This document shows positions 1-11,428 of a DNA stretch of 64,000 nucleotides, piece by piece. Below the pieces are notes generated by a model. That model ran no database searches and had not been told where the DNA came from. It saw nothing but the letters and a program-made list of their open reading frames with translations. Both the position numbers and the translations under genes were made by a program. Each line of letters begins with the position of its first letter. Position 1 is the stretch's first letter. Location of the stretch: the NCBI GenBank assembly GCA_022315425.1, contig JAIUPT010000033.1:868001-932000 (forward strand), given 5' to 3'. Origin of the DNA: Pseudevernia furfuracea (Eukaryota > Ascomycota > Lecanoromycetes > Lecanorales > Parmeliaceae).

Positions 1-372
1 TTGCAAGCTTTGCTGCCTTCGCTGTATGTACCGTGGCCGCAAGCTTCAAAGATAAACACAGAAAATAAATATACACATAGACCAATCGTTCAGCATCCCT
101 CATATCGAGTCATGCCCCCTAACCCACAAACGCCACGCCCGAATTTGAGCCTTGCCCAATTGTGCCATATTTCCTTACCTCAACATGACTATTACACAGG
201 ACACGCAAAACAGAAAACCTCTAGAAGGCCTCCCTTACCCATCCATTGCTGATCCCAACTGCCTCATCGATGCGGCTGTATACGAGGCTTCTCCTTCAAC
301 GCCTTGAACTCCGCCAATTGCGCAGAAATATGTCCCAGCACGTCGTCCATCGGACAAGCATGCTCAAGCAGA
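1..372. other. 3' flank of adenylate cyclase, no gene seen
   Basis: Nothing here resembles a conserved protein. Open frames on the plus strand are short and have no recognisable composition. The stretch probably holds the 3' UTR and terminator of the adenylate cyclase gene, whose stop codon lies at 373-375 on the minus strand. Confidence 0.5.
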
Positions 373-3300
373 TTACGTGTGCTGAACGGCGTCACCATGT
401 TCCTTAAGGCAAGCGTAGATACACATGTCTATGGAGAAGTCAGCACGAAAACTTCCTGTCACAGACTCGTCGTCATCACTGACCTCAATCCTTGTAACCT
501 GGTGTTCCAAATAGCTAACCAAGAACCGATCGGTCACCTCACCTCCTCTATTCTTCATCCTCTCAAGTACGCTCTTTTCCGGTTGCTTCAGGCTCGTTGC
601 TCCCGGGCTCTCGAGCGCACTGCACAGCATTTCTAGTCTCAGACTGATATTCCACAGCGCCCAGATATATTCGGTGTCGAAATCCAGCACGCTTCCAGGT
701 TGCAAGCTAGCTGGCTCGTTCGAAGCTGCGGCAGCTTCGGCATCACTGCGCTGTTGTTGCGCGATGAGACGACCGGCAAGCGAGTGCGGGTACATCAGAT
801 AGATCAGTTCGGGATTCTCGAGCCCTTTAAGTTTTTGGGTGCCAAGGTCTTTAACTTCGAAACCCTGGGAACTAAGTGCCCTCAGCTCTCTGCGTATGGA
901 TTGACCCAGTGGGTCTTCGTTCAGCGAGTCATCGGAGCCAGTGGACCCAGACCGCTCCGGGTCGGCAAATGCTTCAAGGGAACGTTGGATTTCGGCTATA
1001 TAATCCTGCGAGACGTAGGTCTGGCCGCCGTCTGCTGCCCCGGAGATTCGAGCTGCTCGATTGACCATAGGCCCAAAGTAATCCATGCGTCGAGTGACAG
1101 GATCGGGTTCGCATACCGGCTCGCCCCAATGGATGCCCATGCGGACTGATAGACCACGATAGATGACGTTTTCATCCCCATCCAGCACCTCTGCGCAATG
1201 TACGGTACTCAGGATTTCAGGGGGCCAATCTACTTCGAGTAGATGTTGTTGAACGACAAAAGACCAAAGCAGAGCACCTGTTGCGGTGGGAAACGAGACC
1301 ATGAACGCATCACCTTCAGTCTTGACTTCATATCCTCCGATGACCCTCAATTGTCGTCTCATGACTTCATTGTGAGACTTGATGGCCGATCTCATAGCGA
1401 CCGGATAGTTCTCCCACAAAGTAGTTGAATTCTTGATATCCGTGAAGACCAGGCTAAGATTACCCGTTGGGGCCTCGACTTCAGGATCGAGTCGTTGGAG
1501 TGTCGAATCGTCAGGCCTGTCTCGACCCTTCTTACCACGTTTCGTAGCGAAGAACTGGTCGTCTTGTGATTGGGATGGGCCCATGGAGAGGCTCTGGCCC
1601 CGGTAGCGATTGCGCTCTCGTTTTTTCAAATCGCTAACGCTAATAATCTGAACCATGATTTTGCCATTTGCCCCAAAGGCCATGGCTAAATCACGAAGCT
1701 TCTGGGCCGCCCGCATAAGGTCTACTCGTTCGGAGCGCGCAACGTCGACAACCATTTCAAGACTCATAACGTCCCATAGCTCTTTAGATGCAATCAAGAT
1801 CATTTCGTCAGACTCCTTCAATGAAAGGTGGGTGACGTTCGGAGCAGCCATGACAGCGGGCATCATCTGGATGTAGCCGAATGCCCGCGAGACGTCGAGT
1901 ACATCGTTGAGCTTGCCATGTCTTGACACATACCCTCCTGCGTCTCGAATACGCTCCCGCTCTCGTCGATCGGCTGGCTCGTGCTTTCGAGTCAAGATCT
2001 TATGACCCCCATCATTCTGCACAAGCATCGCTTGCGCATCTCCAACGTTCGCAACATAAAGCTCCATGTTGTCGAGAAATAAGACTGTGGCGACACCACC
2101 CGAGGTGAGGTCATCTGCACTCAATGTATGCGCTGCAGTGGACCCTCGGTGCGACTTCTGAGGTAATCTGTGTTCCTTCTCGTCGAGCGTCTGGCTAGCC
2201 GCTGTTGCCAGATCTTTGTTCAGAGCGAGGAAAGCTCTTCGGAGGCCGTCGGCGGGAGTCTCCTCCTTTGAGAGTCTGCTTAGCTCTTCTATGAAATGAA
2301 ACTGAAAATGCTCCTGCAAGTACTTTGCAAGTCTTGATCCCCCGCTTGACAGCGGTTGCCCATCAAACATTCCTAGAAGTGTCTCGGTCTCGTGACCCCT
2401 GAACTTCGGAACTATCATATCGATCGTGGATAAATGTTCGTATTTTCCCAGGCTGTCTGCCATGCCGTATGCCATTGATCCAGCCAAAGACCCGGATGTC
2501 CGGACTCTGCGATCCTCTGTCTGGTCGGGAACCGATGGGATTGTAAGCGTCACGTCCATCAGGCCAAGAAGTCGCAGGTGGTGAAGGGTTGTAAAATTTG
2601 TAAGATCAGCAGCTTCTCTACCTCCGTTTGCCGTGAAAGATCGACTGGGCTTGATTTCAAGACGTTTGTTGCCAGAGAAATTGAGATATTTGAGATTCTG
2701 GTTCCAGTTCCAATTCCAGTCATACGGCCAATTAGAGACGTTGTACCTGAGAGCATTGCTTCCAACATCCAGAACTGCGAGCTTCCGAACCTTGCCAAGT
2801 TCGGCTGGAAGGACTTGGAATTTGTTTCCATTGATGTGCAAAACTTTTAGGGAGGACACCTCCTCAAGGTCATCTGATGGAAGAGACGACAGCTCGTTAC
2901 CAGATAGGTAAAGCTCATTGAGGTTCTGCCATCGTCGTAAGGATCGCGGAGGAATGTCATATAACTCATTATACGAAAGATTAAGGGTCCGAAGTTCGGG
3001 AAGCATGGTGATCTCGTCAAACACATCCTCTGTCAGTCTGTTGTCTGCCAAAAACAGATGTCGAAGGGACCCAGCAAAGGTGTTGTTGGATCGCTGTTGA
3101 AGATTGGAGTCTTTACGATGGATGGGGGTCGTAGTACCGTTCGTCTGTGTTCTTGACACCACTGATGCTTTCCTGCCTCCTGGCCCGTAGATTGAGACAA
3201 TAGATCCCTGTCTGGTGCTTGACGCTGGTGAACTACCAACGCTCAAAAGTCCTCCGGAAGCCTGGCTTGGTCTACGATCCTGGAAGTCTTCCAGCTTGCC

Positions 3301-6300
3301 CAGCTCCTCATGCTCATCGGGAGTTGACGCAGGGACAGGAGTATTCTCCGAACTACTCGGCTGCGTGTCTGCTTGAGTGAGGGCAAGTGCTGTCGCCGGC
3401 TTAGGAAAGCTTTCCAGAACGTTCGAAGAGACGTTTAATGTATCCAGGCGGTAACAGAACCATAGCTCTCCAGGAAGCTTCTTAAGATTACATTCCCGAA
3501 TGTCCAGAAAGTGCAGCTCCTGGAGGTGGCCGATCGTCGTGGGTAAACTACTGAGAGGATTCCTTGCGATGCTCAGGTGCTCCAGTCTTTGAAGTCTATA
3601 AACTTGGTTGGAGAGGGTCGAAAAATGATTTTTGTCCAGATTCAGTTTGGTGACATTTTTCATTCTTTCAAATATGCTGTCGTCCAATTGTGAGATCTTG
3701 GCCGAGGCGAGGTTTAGCGACGTCAAACTTGGCACAGGTGCCTTGAAATCAAATCGGGTTATGGGATTGTGATCGAGATGAAGTAGACGGATCTGTGCAA
3801 AGCTCCCTTCGAATTTGGAAATGACATTGTGCCCTACCATGAGTTGTTCCAGCTTTGGTAATTCGGCAAAAACATCAATGCTGGTTAATCCATTGAACCG
3901 TAGGTCAATCTCCTTGAGGTTCTTGAGTCCTCTGAAACTCTCAGACAAAGAGCCATGAAGCATGTTGTTAGTCGCCCACAGTCTCTCCAATGCGGTGAGT
4001 TGCCCTATTTTTGGCAAGTATCTTACAGTATTGAAACTTATGTCCAGGTCGACGAGACCCTTCAAGTCGCAGAGGAAATCCGGAAACACTTCTATGTAAT
4101 TGGAGGAGAGGTTCAGACTCCGTAGTGACTGGAACTGACCAAAGTATGAAGGGAGGTGCTTTAGTTTGTTGTTAGACATTTTAATACTCACCAAACCTAG
4201 CAATTTGTCTAGCTCTGCATGCTCAAGCTGTTCGAGGCGGTTGTTGGATATGTCGAGGACCGTCAGTCTAGTCGCGAGACTCAGACTTGCTGGCAGCTGC
4301 CAAGCCTCATTGCTAATATATCGAACTTCTCGGAGGTTGGTGCAGCTCTGGATGAAGTCTTTTGGAACATCGAGGGCAAGGTTGCGAGACAAATTGAGAT
4401 ATACAATTTCGGCGGCCTTCTGATACAGAGTGATGGGGATAGTGACAAGACTCCTCCCGCAAAGGTCGACATGACTGAATTTTTGCATTTTACCATGACC
4501 AGGCTCCGACTCTAGGCTGTAATACCCGCTGAGCTTGGTTGGTACAAAGGTAAAACGGCAAAGATAGCTGTTGTCCTCCCGGCCAATTTCTTCAATCCTA
4601 TCCGTGCTTTGGTACCCCGCTTGCTCGAGGAGCTTCTTTTGGATCGCGATTGGTCGTTCTCCTGGCGCAAGTTGTCTATGGAGATCGTGTTTCCTCATGA
4701 TGATCTGGTAATTGTCTAGATCATCTTGCAGGAAAGATTTCTTGCCCAATACTTGCAAGATCTCCGAAGCCGTCGTGTTGACACCCATAGATAAGGTGGC
4801 GAAGGTCGAGTCAATGCGAAAAACTCGTAGGCAATGGGCAGTACCATCGTCTTCGACTTTTTGGGGTATCCCAGCGTCGTCAATCTCTCGCAACCGTCCC
4901 AAGTTCTCGTCACCAACTTTCTTAACAGCCCACGAATCAGGAGCGTCCCAAGCTCCTGCGCCACTCATTGTGTCGGGATCTCTGAGTTCTTTCCGAGGCT
5001 CCTCGGGGATAGGGTCTCCAGTAAAAATGCCACCGTGGGGGGCAGTGGAAATAGAAGCTGTTGGGTCAACAATGCCTGTCATGTCATCGAGATTTGTGTC
5101 CAGACTGAACAATGAATCGCTGGCCACGGATGCGTTGCGTGCCTTGTCACCATTTTTACCGCTATGACCTTCGTAACTGATCCCTCGCTTGGGTTTAGGA
5201 AATTTCCCGTGGCTATGTAGGAGTTTCGATCCGGTCTCCTTCTTCGATATTGGAGATCCCGAGTCTCCACTCATGTAATCCGAGGCCTTAGCCGTCGAAC
5301 CACTATCGAAAGTCGCAACACTTCCTTGCCTAGCTTCCCTCTGGTTTGCCAACTCTGATTTATAGTTCTTGCTTTCGGTTGTAGTGTGGTGTAGAGAACT
5401 TGTAGACCCAGAGAGATGATGAAGAGGATTGAGTGATTCATGGTGACCGTGCTCTCCTTTGTGCCTCCGAAGTTTATCTAGAAGGGAGCGCTTTCCTCCA
5501 GTGGCACTGTTGGCTGGTGACCGCTGATTGGGCATGGTCTCGCTACGGCTGACTGCACTGTTCGAACTTGGTGTAGGGCTAGCGCCGCGAAGAGGTAGGG
5601 TGTTGCGTGAGGACATGGGAGACGATATCGAGTCTTTCAGCATCCGAACATTAGACACGGAGTCTTGTCTGTTGTTAAGAGGGCGAATCGAATGGCCGCT
5701 TCCTGCATCCTTAGGTGGAGGCTTCGGAGGTTCCTCCTTACTTCGAGTATGTCGGTGATGAGGGAGATGAAGTCGGATGTGGTGATGAGCATGGGATGGA
5801 GGCTCACCATCCACATATCGCTGCTTATCGAGGCCAGCTGGCGCTTGCCTAACAGGAGCGTCGCCGTATTGTGAAATTTCCTGTTATATAATCTTGTTAG
5901 CGGCTAATCGCGACTTCCGAAACAGGACGGATCTCTGCCGTTGTGGCTTTGAATGTCTGACATCGCTGCCTCTAACAAACCCGCTCTTCGGGAAAAAAGG
6001 ACGCATCTAATTACAGAATGAAAAGCAGAATTGCAGCAGCTGAGTACTGTAGTTCAAACACTTGCTAGAACAGTATGAAGTGAATGCATGGAGTTGCTGG
6101 ATGACCAATATGGGCAGGCCAGCGCAATTTCCGTTGAGAATGCAGGATGCAGGTATATGCGGACTGCTTTACGCGCACAGAAATACCTTAGCTTACCTTG
6201 AAATCTTGGAACAGCCATGGGACCACATCACTTGAGGGCAGCGGAGTCCTTGGCCTGGAGCTACTCGGAGAAATCGGCAGTCCCTCATCCCGACTGGCAT

Positions 6301-7308
6301 GCCTAGAGCCATGCCGAGAGGACGCTGTTTGCTCACGCTGTAGCGTGCTAGGTATGCTTGTGTCCGAGCTTCGTGGTGATTGCCGGCCTTCATCACCAAA
6401 GAAACCCGTGACCTTCTTGTACGGTGTACCCCTGCTTGTGCTAGCCTTAGATAGCGAGCTTTGGCTGTCAACCGTGGTTGCACTGGCCAATGACGGTCTT
6501 CGGTCGTTGCTCAGAAACATTGGATCTGGCGACTCGCTATCGACGGTACGCCCTGAGTCGGGACGAAAGGATGGCGATCGCTGAGCTTTTGACAGGCCCT
6601 CATTGAATAAGTTGGAGGATGTAAGACCATGAGTGGACAAGGCCGGAAGCCCATCGTCCATCCACGGTGCTATGTCGGCATTTGGAGCCTCTGTAGAAGG
6701 TGGACGCTTTGACATGGAGGGTATGGGCCTCTTGGCCACCTCCGACTTTTCCTTCTCTTGACGGTAGTCCAGGTATGTGCCTTTGATCGCATCGGCAGGT
6801 GACACGTCGTCCGATGAGTCAGACAAGAACGTCCCATTGCCTGCAACGATTGACGAATTCTTGGCGGCCCTAAATCAAGAGAACCGTCTTGTCAGCATTC
6901 GTTACTCAATCAAGCATACGCCTTGAGTACATGATGGAAGATGAAGAATAGTGTGGCGAGCCGGGACCCCTTGCGATACACTTCGCCATTCGCGATCATA
7001 CTCTTCGCGAATGAGCTCAAAGTCGTGGGTTCATGATGTTCGAATTCAAGCATGACCAGCAGTAGGCAGGATCTCTAACAGAGTGTATGGCTAATCCAGC
7101 GCGCAAGAGGATGGGTGCTCTGATAGAGATAAAGACGGTGGCAGAGACTGAGGTTGACTTACAGGTCTCTCTGGCTGGTACGGAGTGGCGGATGTACCTT
7201 TCTCGAGCTCGCCTCGGGTCCTCCCATTATCTTGTCGTGCAGATGCAGACCGCCTTTCCTGATACCCTCTGATGCATTCTTGGCCGTTGAGTTGTCCCTC
7301 TTGGTCAT
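373..7308 (-). CDS. Adenylate cyclase (LRR, PP2C-like and class III catalytic domains)
   Basis: It makes cAMP from ATP and is the Ras/G-alpha-responsive head of the PKA pathway at the plasma membrane. The model is complement(join(373..5880, 6197..6869, 7163..7308)), 2108 aa, the usual length for moulds. Visible in order: a Ser/Pro-rich disordered N-terminus; a Ras-association-like region near residues 620-710; leucine-rich repeats near 750-1340, broken by a low-complexity insert; a PP2C-like domain near 1420-1690; and the cyclase core near 1745-1900 (LVFTDIKNSTTLWE, YEVKTEGDAFMVSF, MDYFGPMVNRAARIS). The ends of exons 1-2 (gtaagt/tttag) and 2-3 (gtaagc/aacag) keep phase. Introns of 293 and 316 nt are long for this window. 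The first exon (start MTKRDNSTAK) rests only on phase and splice sites. The two long exons are secure. Confidence 0.95.
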
Positions 7309-8817
7309 CGTCGGCGAGCAGTATGGTGGTGATGCTGCAATGAAATAAAGTGCCAATTATGCGCGGAAGGCAGGCCCAAGTCTGCGGAGAGAGTACAAGC
7401 ACATTGAGGGGGATGGCCTTTATGCCCGACAAGCGTGCCAGTTGTTGCTGCGGGAAAGCGGGCAAAGAAAGGGCCTCTTGTCGGTGAGCATCCGGAGGCC
7501 TGCAGAAGGTTGAAGAAAGGTTTGCCAACGTAGCCTAACTAGAATTCTGCAGCTAATGAATGAGATAGGACAATAACAATGAGCTGAAGAGTGACTGTAC
7601 ACTACTCAAATGTAGAGCGAGCGTCCTGGCATCTGGAGGAGTTGGGCGCAAACAACCAAATGTGGAGAACAAGCTTGACCCTGTTCGGCTCTAGCCGCGG
7701 CATGAGCGCCAAGTGAAGTTCACAAACTTCACATGGAAAAGAAAAGCAAATCCCAAAGTTAGGTAAGGTACCACCAGTACCACCTTACTTTGACTTATTC
7801 GAGATTAATATATTACTCAAAGAACTATGTGCCAGGCGCGCTCTGCAAAACAAGGAACACTTGCAATGATAGAAACCCTTTTACTGTTGACGGTATGAGC
7901 ATCAAGTACAGATACGAGGTTTGTGGCCCATAAAGCACTCTATTTGGGCTATTCCTACAAATCGATGGCTAGGTTTTCTTGGCTCGATATCTACAAGTGA
8001 GTTCACTAAGTTTGGAAAATGTCAGTACCCAAGAAAACTGCCACTCTTGCTGGCAGCTTTGCCTGGTGCCTTACCAATCGATGTCGTATTGTTTGAAGGT
8101 AGGAGTCCTCTGTTGTGACCGAGGCAGACCTCATGTACCAGACGCGGATATGTGTCAAAACAGATGGCGGTTTGCGTCGCCAAATCCCCATGGTCACAGT
8201 GTGGCCCTTACACTTACTTCAACCTTGGCAATCAAGCCGGAGTCAATTCTTCTTCATGATCGATCCCGCTCCAGAAACAGCTTTTTAACAGGTCAGAAAC
8301 TTTATCGTTATGAGGTTTCGTTGGAATTTTTGAGGATATGTGCCTGCTCTGCTCAACTGCCATTCTATCTGGCGCCATGCCTCCCGGACATTGGTATTTA
8401 TATCCATAGACCCTTGACTACTAGGACACTGGCCCATTCTATCGCTACATATCCGAAGTCGAGCATTCCCTGCATTTGTTGTCATGACGGCAGTAGAAAC
8501 GGACACGGTCAGAACATCGCGACAGAATTTGCATGTGCAGCCAATAATCAATTCGATCTCTCTACGCTTGTTGGTTAGACTCGCTTTGTCAGCCCGCTAG
8601 GCCTCCCGAACGCCCTCATCCACCGCTGTCGTCTTCAACTTTCCACGATGGGACGAGACTGAGACCATCTGGGCGTGAAGATGTGCTAAAGTTGGAACGC
8701 TTCATGTTCTATGCGGACTCGATAGCGAGAGATACTAGACGTAAGGGGAGAACGCGCTCCGATAACGACTTGAAGATACGCCGGAGACGAGGTTCATCGC
8801 ATGATAGAGTTGCTCGG
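7309..8817. promoter_or_regulatory. Upstream region of adenylate cyclase
   Basis: About 1.5 kb without a convincing gene. A 199-codon plus-strand frame at 7979-8578 has no recognisable domain and irregular composition, so it is not called. The proximal part presumably holds the promoter and 5' UTR of adenylate cyclase. The distal part contains the left copy of an 85-bp inverted repeat (8532-8620). Confidence 0.4.
8532..8620 (+). repeat. Left copy of ~85-bp inverted repeat
   Basis: This stretch matches the reverse complement of 14682-14766 almost base for base. It runs from catgtgcag through the shared core gatctctctacgctt and agcccgctaggcctcccgaa to gccctcatc. Differences are one substitution in the core, a small gap near the outer end and the outermost base. 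The copies are about 6.1 kb apart in opposite orientation. Confidence 0.85.
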
Positions 8818-10484
8818 TTATGCTGTCTGATTCCAAGAATCAAAATCACTTTTTAGGTCATCGTCTGATCCAGCTGCACATCCGTTTCCGTCGGTCTCAT
8901 AGGGCCAATAGTTGACCATGAAGTCGCAATTGGGATACCAAGGCCCGAGATCCTCCAAATAATTGCCTTCCACCGGATTGATCTCGAGACCTGAAGCAAG
9001 ATTGTTGCAGACTAGAGGTTTCGGCAAGGCAGTTTATTAGCATATTCTCCTGCTCATATCCCGGAGCTGTGTCCAAGTGTTGCGACGGGGGACTTACTCG
9101 AGTTAAGGATCATGTATGGTACTAGGGGACGGGAATCAGCAGTGCACTGGAGAGTGGAGAGTGGAGACATTCTAAGCCTGGCTGGATACATACAAGCAAA
9201 GTTGGCTGCCGCTCTAGGGTTAGTATAAGGTAAACGCACTTTGGGTAGCACTCTGTTGGCCGCCCAGCCTATTAGTTCCGGGCGTGGTTAGCTTGCGAGT
9301 GATGAGTCATCAGACATAGAAGTTCCAAACGCACCCTTAGCGGGAGGAAACACGCCACTCGCATAGTCTATCCTCGAGCCGATGATCGCTTGAGGTCCCT
9401 TGAAGCCGCCTATCGATGTCATTGCGAGCTACGTAGTTCATCGAACAATTAGCCCGTTTCAAATTTCCAAATTTCAGTTCCCCAGACAAGTAGGCATGAC
9501 CTACCACGCTCGTAAAGATAGTGTCAAGGCCGATGGAATAATCAATGTCAGGTAGACCACCCATGTATACAGCCCGTTCATCCCGCCATTGAGCCCATCC
9601 AGCCGCACCAACCTCTCCATTTTCATCCGCATACGTCTGTAGCTGTTTTCGGGTGCCATCTACAAGGACATTGGTGAAGTAGACGTACGGACCGTCCATT
9701 GGCCACCAGAGCGCCTTCAAGTCGTTGACAAACCACTCGCAAAGCGTAATACGGTCCGGTTCGAATGTTGTTTGGCCGGGATTTCGCGCAGCCCAATGTG
9801 TGAGGAACATCGCAGCACCATGTTCCCATTTGTTACCACATGGCAGCAATGGTGTAGGGTATGTGGTACCTGACGCTATCGACCCGTCAGTCAATTGCCT
9901 CTGGCTGGTCTCTTCGATCTGTACATACCCGCGTCGAAGGTTACGGATTGGCCTTCCGTTGTGCGACTAGTCCCCAAGCGGCTTGCATCGCAGTAGATAA
10001 TCTGTAAAATTGATTAACGACGGAGTCGGAGTTTGTGAGATAGGCATTGCCGTGCTACCACGCCGCTCGGATTGTAAGTCACTTCGACTTCAGAAAGTTC
10101 CGCCTGCACAGTCCGGAGACCATAGAGATATCGAGGAGGATTCGCGCTACTAGTAGGATCATATCCTCCACTGAACATGGCTTTGGCAGCGCGAATTGCG
10201 TCATCCGCGGAATCTGGATTCGGACCTCCCAACACTTGCAATATAAGCTGTTGGAGTTTCTGGGACCGTTCAGATGTGGTTCCGAAGATGGTTCCTAGAT
10301 TGGAATGGGCCACGTTCGCTCTCTTCAGAGCTGCGGTGAGCAATTGATAACTCCTCTGGTCATTCCCAACGGGACGGCATGAATCTGGGTCGAGGTACCA
10401 ACCACCACCTGCTACCAGGTTCGAAAAGATGAAGAGAGTCATCGTGGAGGCCGTGATGGCTGTGAGTATGGAGAGAACAATCAT
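8818..10484 (-). CDS. Uncharacterised secreted or membrane-anchored protein
   Basis: The model is complement(join(8818..9011, 9098..9121, 9194..9268, 9335..9428, 9505..9875, 9929..10001, 10059..10484)), 418 aa. All seven exons join in phase at good GT/AG sites. The N-terminus has a hydrophobic segment (signal peptide or anchor, residues ~2-25) followed by GGGWYLDPDSC. Later motifs are IIYCDASR, ITLCEWFV and LPYTNPRAAANFA, and the C-terminus is acidic (GSDDDLKSDFDSW). The order of Cys-bearing strands and a late AANFA-like motif is loosely like secreted fungal zincin-type proteins, but no HExxH is present, so no catalytic role is claimed. I do not recognise the family with confidence. It is divergent from the secreted gene at 11429 and sits inside the inverted-repeat island. 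Confidence 0.7.
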
Positions 10485-10776
10485 CTCGGTCCGTGTAGAT
10501 GATGGAGGTGTAGAAGCTTTGGAACGCGTGTTCTCACGAAGAGAAGTTCCCTGGTAAGAAAAGGAGAGAAAATGATGTAGGATAGAGATGGGAACTCCGT
10601 GAGAGTGAGAAAACTCCGAAGGTGAATGTAACTCCTACCAACTTTTCGTCGTAACCCTACTGCGAGGCTCAATGCCAACACGCAGTTGGCAATTCCTCAT
10701 CTGTCCCCGGTATAACGCTATGACCTTTGACCCCATTCATGACTCCTGAGCATAAGCTAACAAACATCTGAACGAG

Positions 10777-10913
10777 TATATTAGAGGGATGTTGCACCCT
10801 TTGCACACAAACATATTCTGATGCTAGTATCCGAGAATACTCGTACTCTCGGAAACTAAGCAAACGAAGACAAGTGAAGAGAGTGTGCAGCGGGTGCAAA
10901 ATCCCTCTATTAA
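10777..10913. mobile_element. MITE-like element with ~30-bp terminal inverted repeats
   Basis: The left end reads tattagagggatgttgcacc and the right end, on the reverse strand, reads taatagagggattttgcacc. The match then continues through a cct/cgc difference into tgcacac. The ~75 bp between them contain a second short inverted pair (ccgaga/tctcgg). The ends begin at TA/TTA, as for mariner-type target sites. There is no coding capacity. The size and structure fit a non-autonomous MITE, but no sister copy occurs in this window. Confidence 0.6.
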
Positions 10914-11170
10914 AGAGACAATAATGACACAACAGTAGGGAGTGTTTCAAAGTCTTCAAAGTAAGTTGGAGGAGCTCAAGTAAGACCGCGATTTCATTGA
11001 TCGAGCAAATTGTTTGTATGAAAATTTGTTACACTCATAGAATATAGAGAGTACCTTACAGCTTCGCAGTAAGATTGTAAGATTTAAAGGATGGTTCGGC
11101 ATCCTCTCACTTTCTCTAGATATTATTAACTCAATATTGATGGTCTTGAAACTTGAAGCTCCCGAAATAC

Positions 11171-11239
11171 GGGCCAACGCGAGTCCACGAGCCAACACGA
11201 GCCAACACGAGCCAACACGAGCCAACACGAGCCAAGCAC
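11171..11239. repeat. 10-bp minisatellite (gccaacacga)n
   Basis: Four perfect copies of gccaacacga lie in tandem at 11191-11230. They are flanked by degenerate copies on both sides (gggccaacgcgagtccacga before, gccaagcac after). It lies about 190 bp upstream of the secreted-protein start at 11429. Confidence 0.9.
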
Positions 11240-11428
11240 TTGATCGCAGCGCGCTCGTTGAGAGAACTGACGGCTATTACCGTATTCCACAGCTCTACCA
11301 CCTTCCAACCCAACAACTCATCTTTGTCGTCAAGATTTCATATATCAGACCGGCCATCACTGCGTGTGCTGTCACCATAACCTTTTTCACCCAGCGCCGG
11401 TGATGTTACAGCAAGATACCATTCGACG

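Larger units (their letters stand above)
10485..11428. promoter_or_regulatory. Divergent intergenic region with MITE and minisatellite
   Basis: This 0.94-kb spacer lies between two divergently transcribed secreted-protein genes, so it should carry both promoters. It also contains a small element with inverted ends (10777-10913) and a 10-bp minisatellite (11171-11239). No protein gene is seen. Confidence 0.5.

Noticed and set aside
7979..8578. 199-codon plus-strand open frame
   Set aside because: No recognisable domain, composition unlike the real genes nearby, and it runs into the inverted-repeat copy; probably chance.
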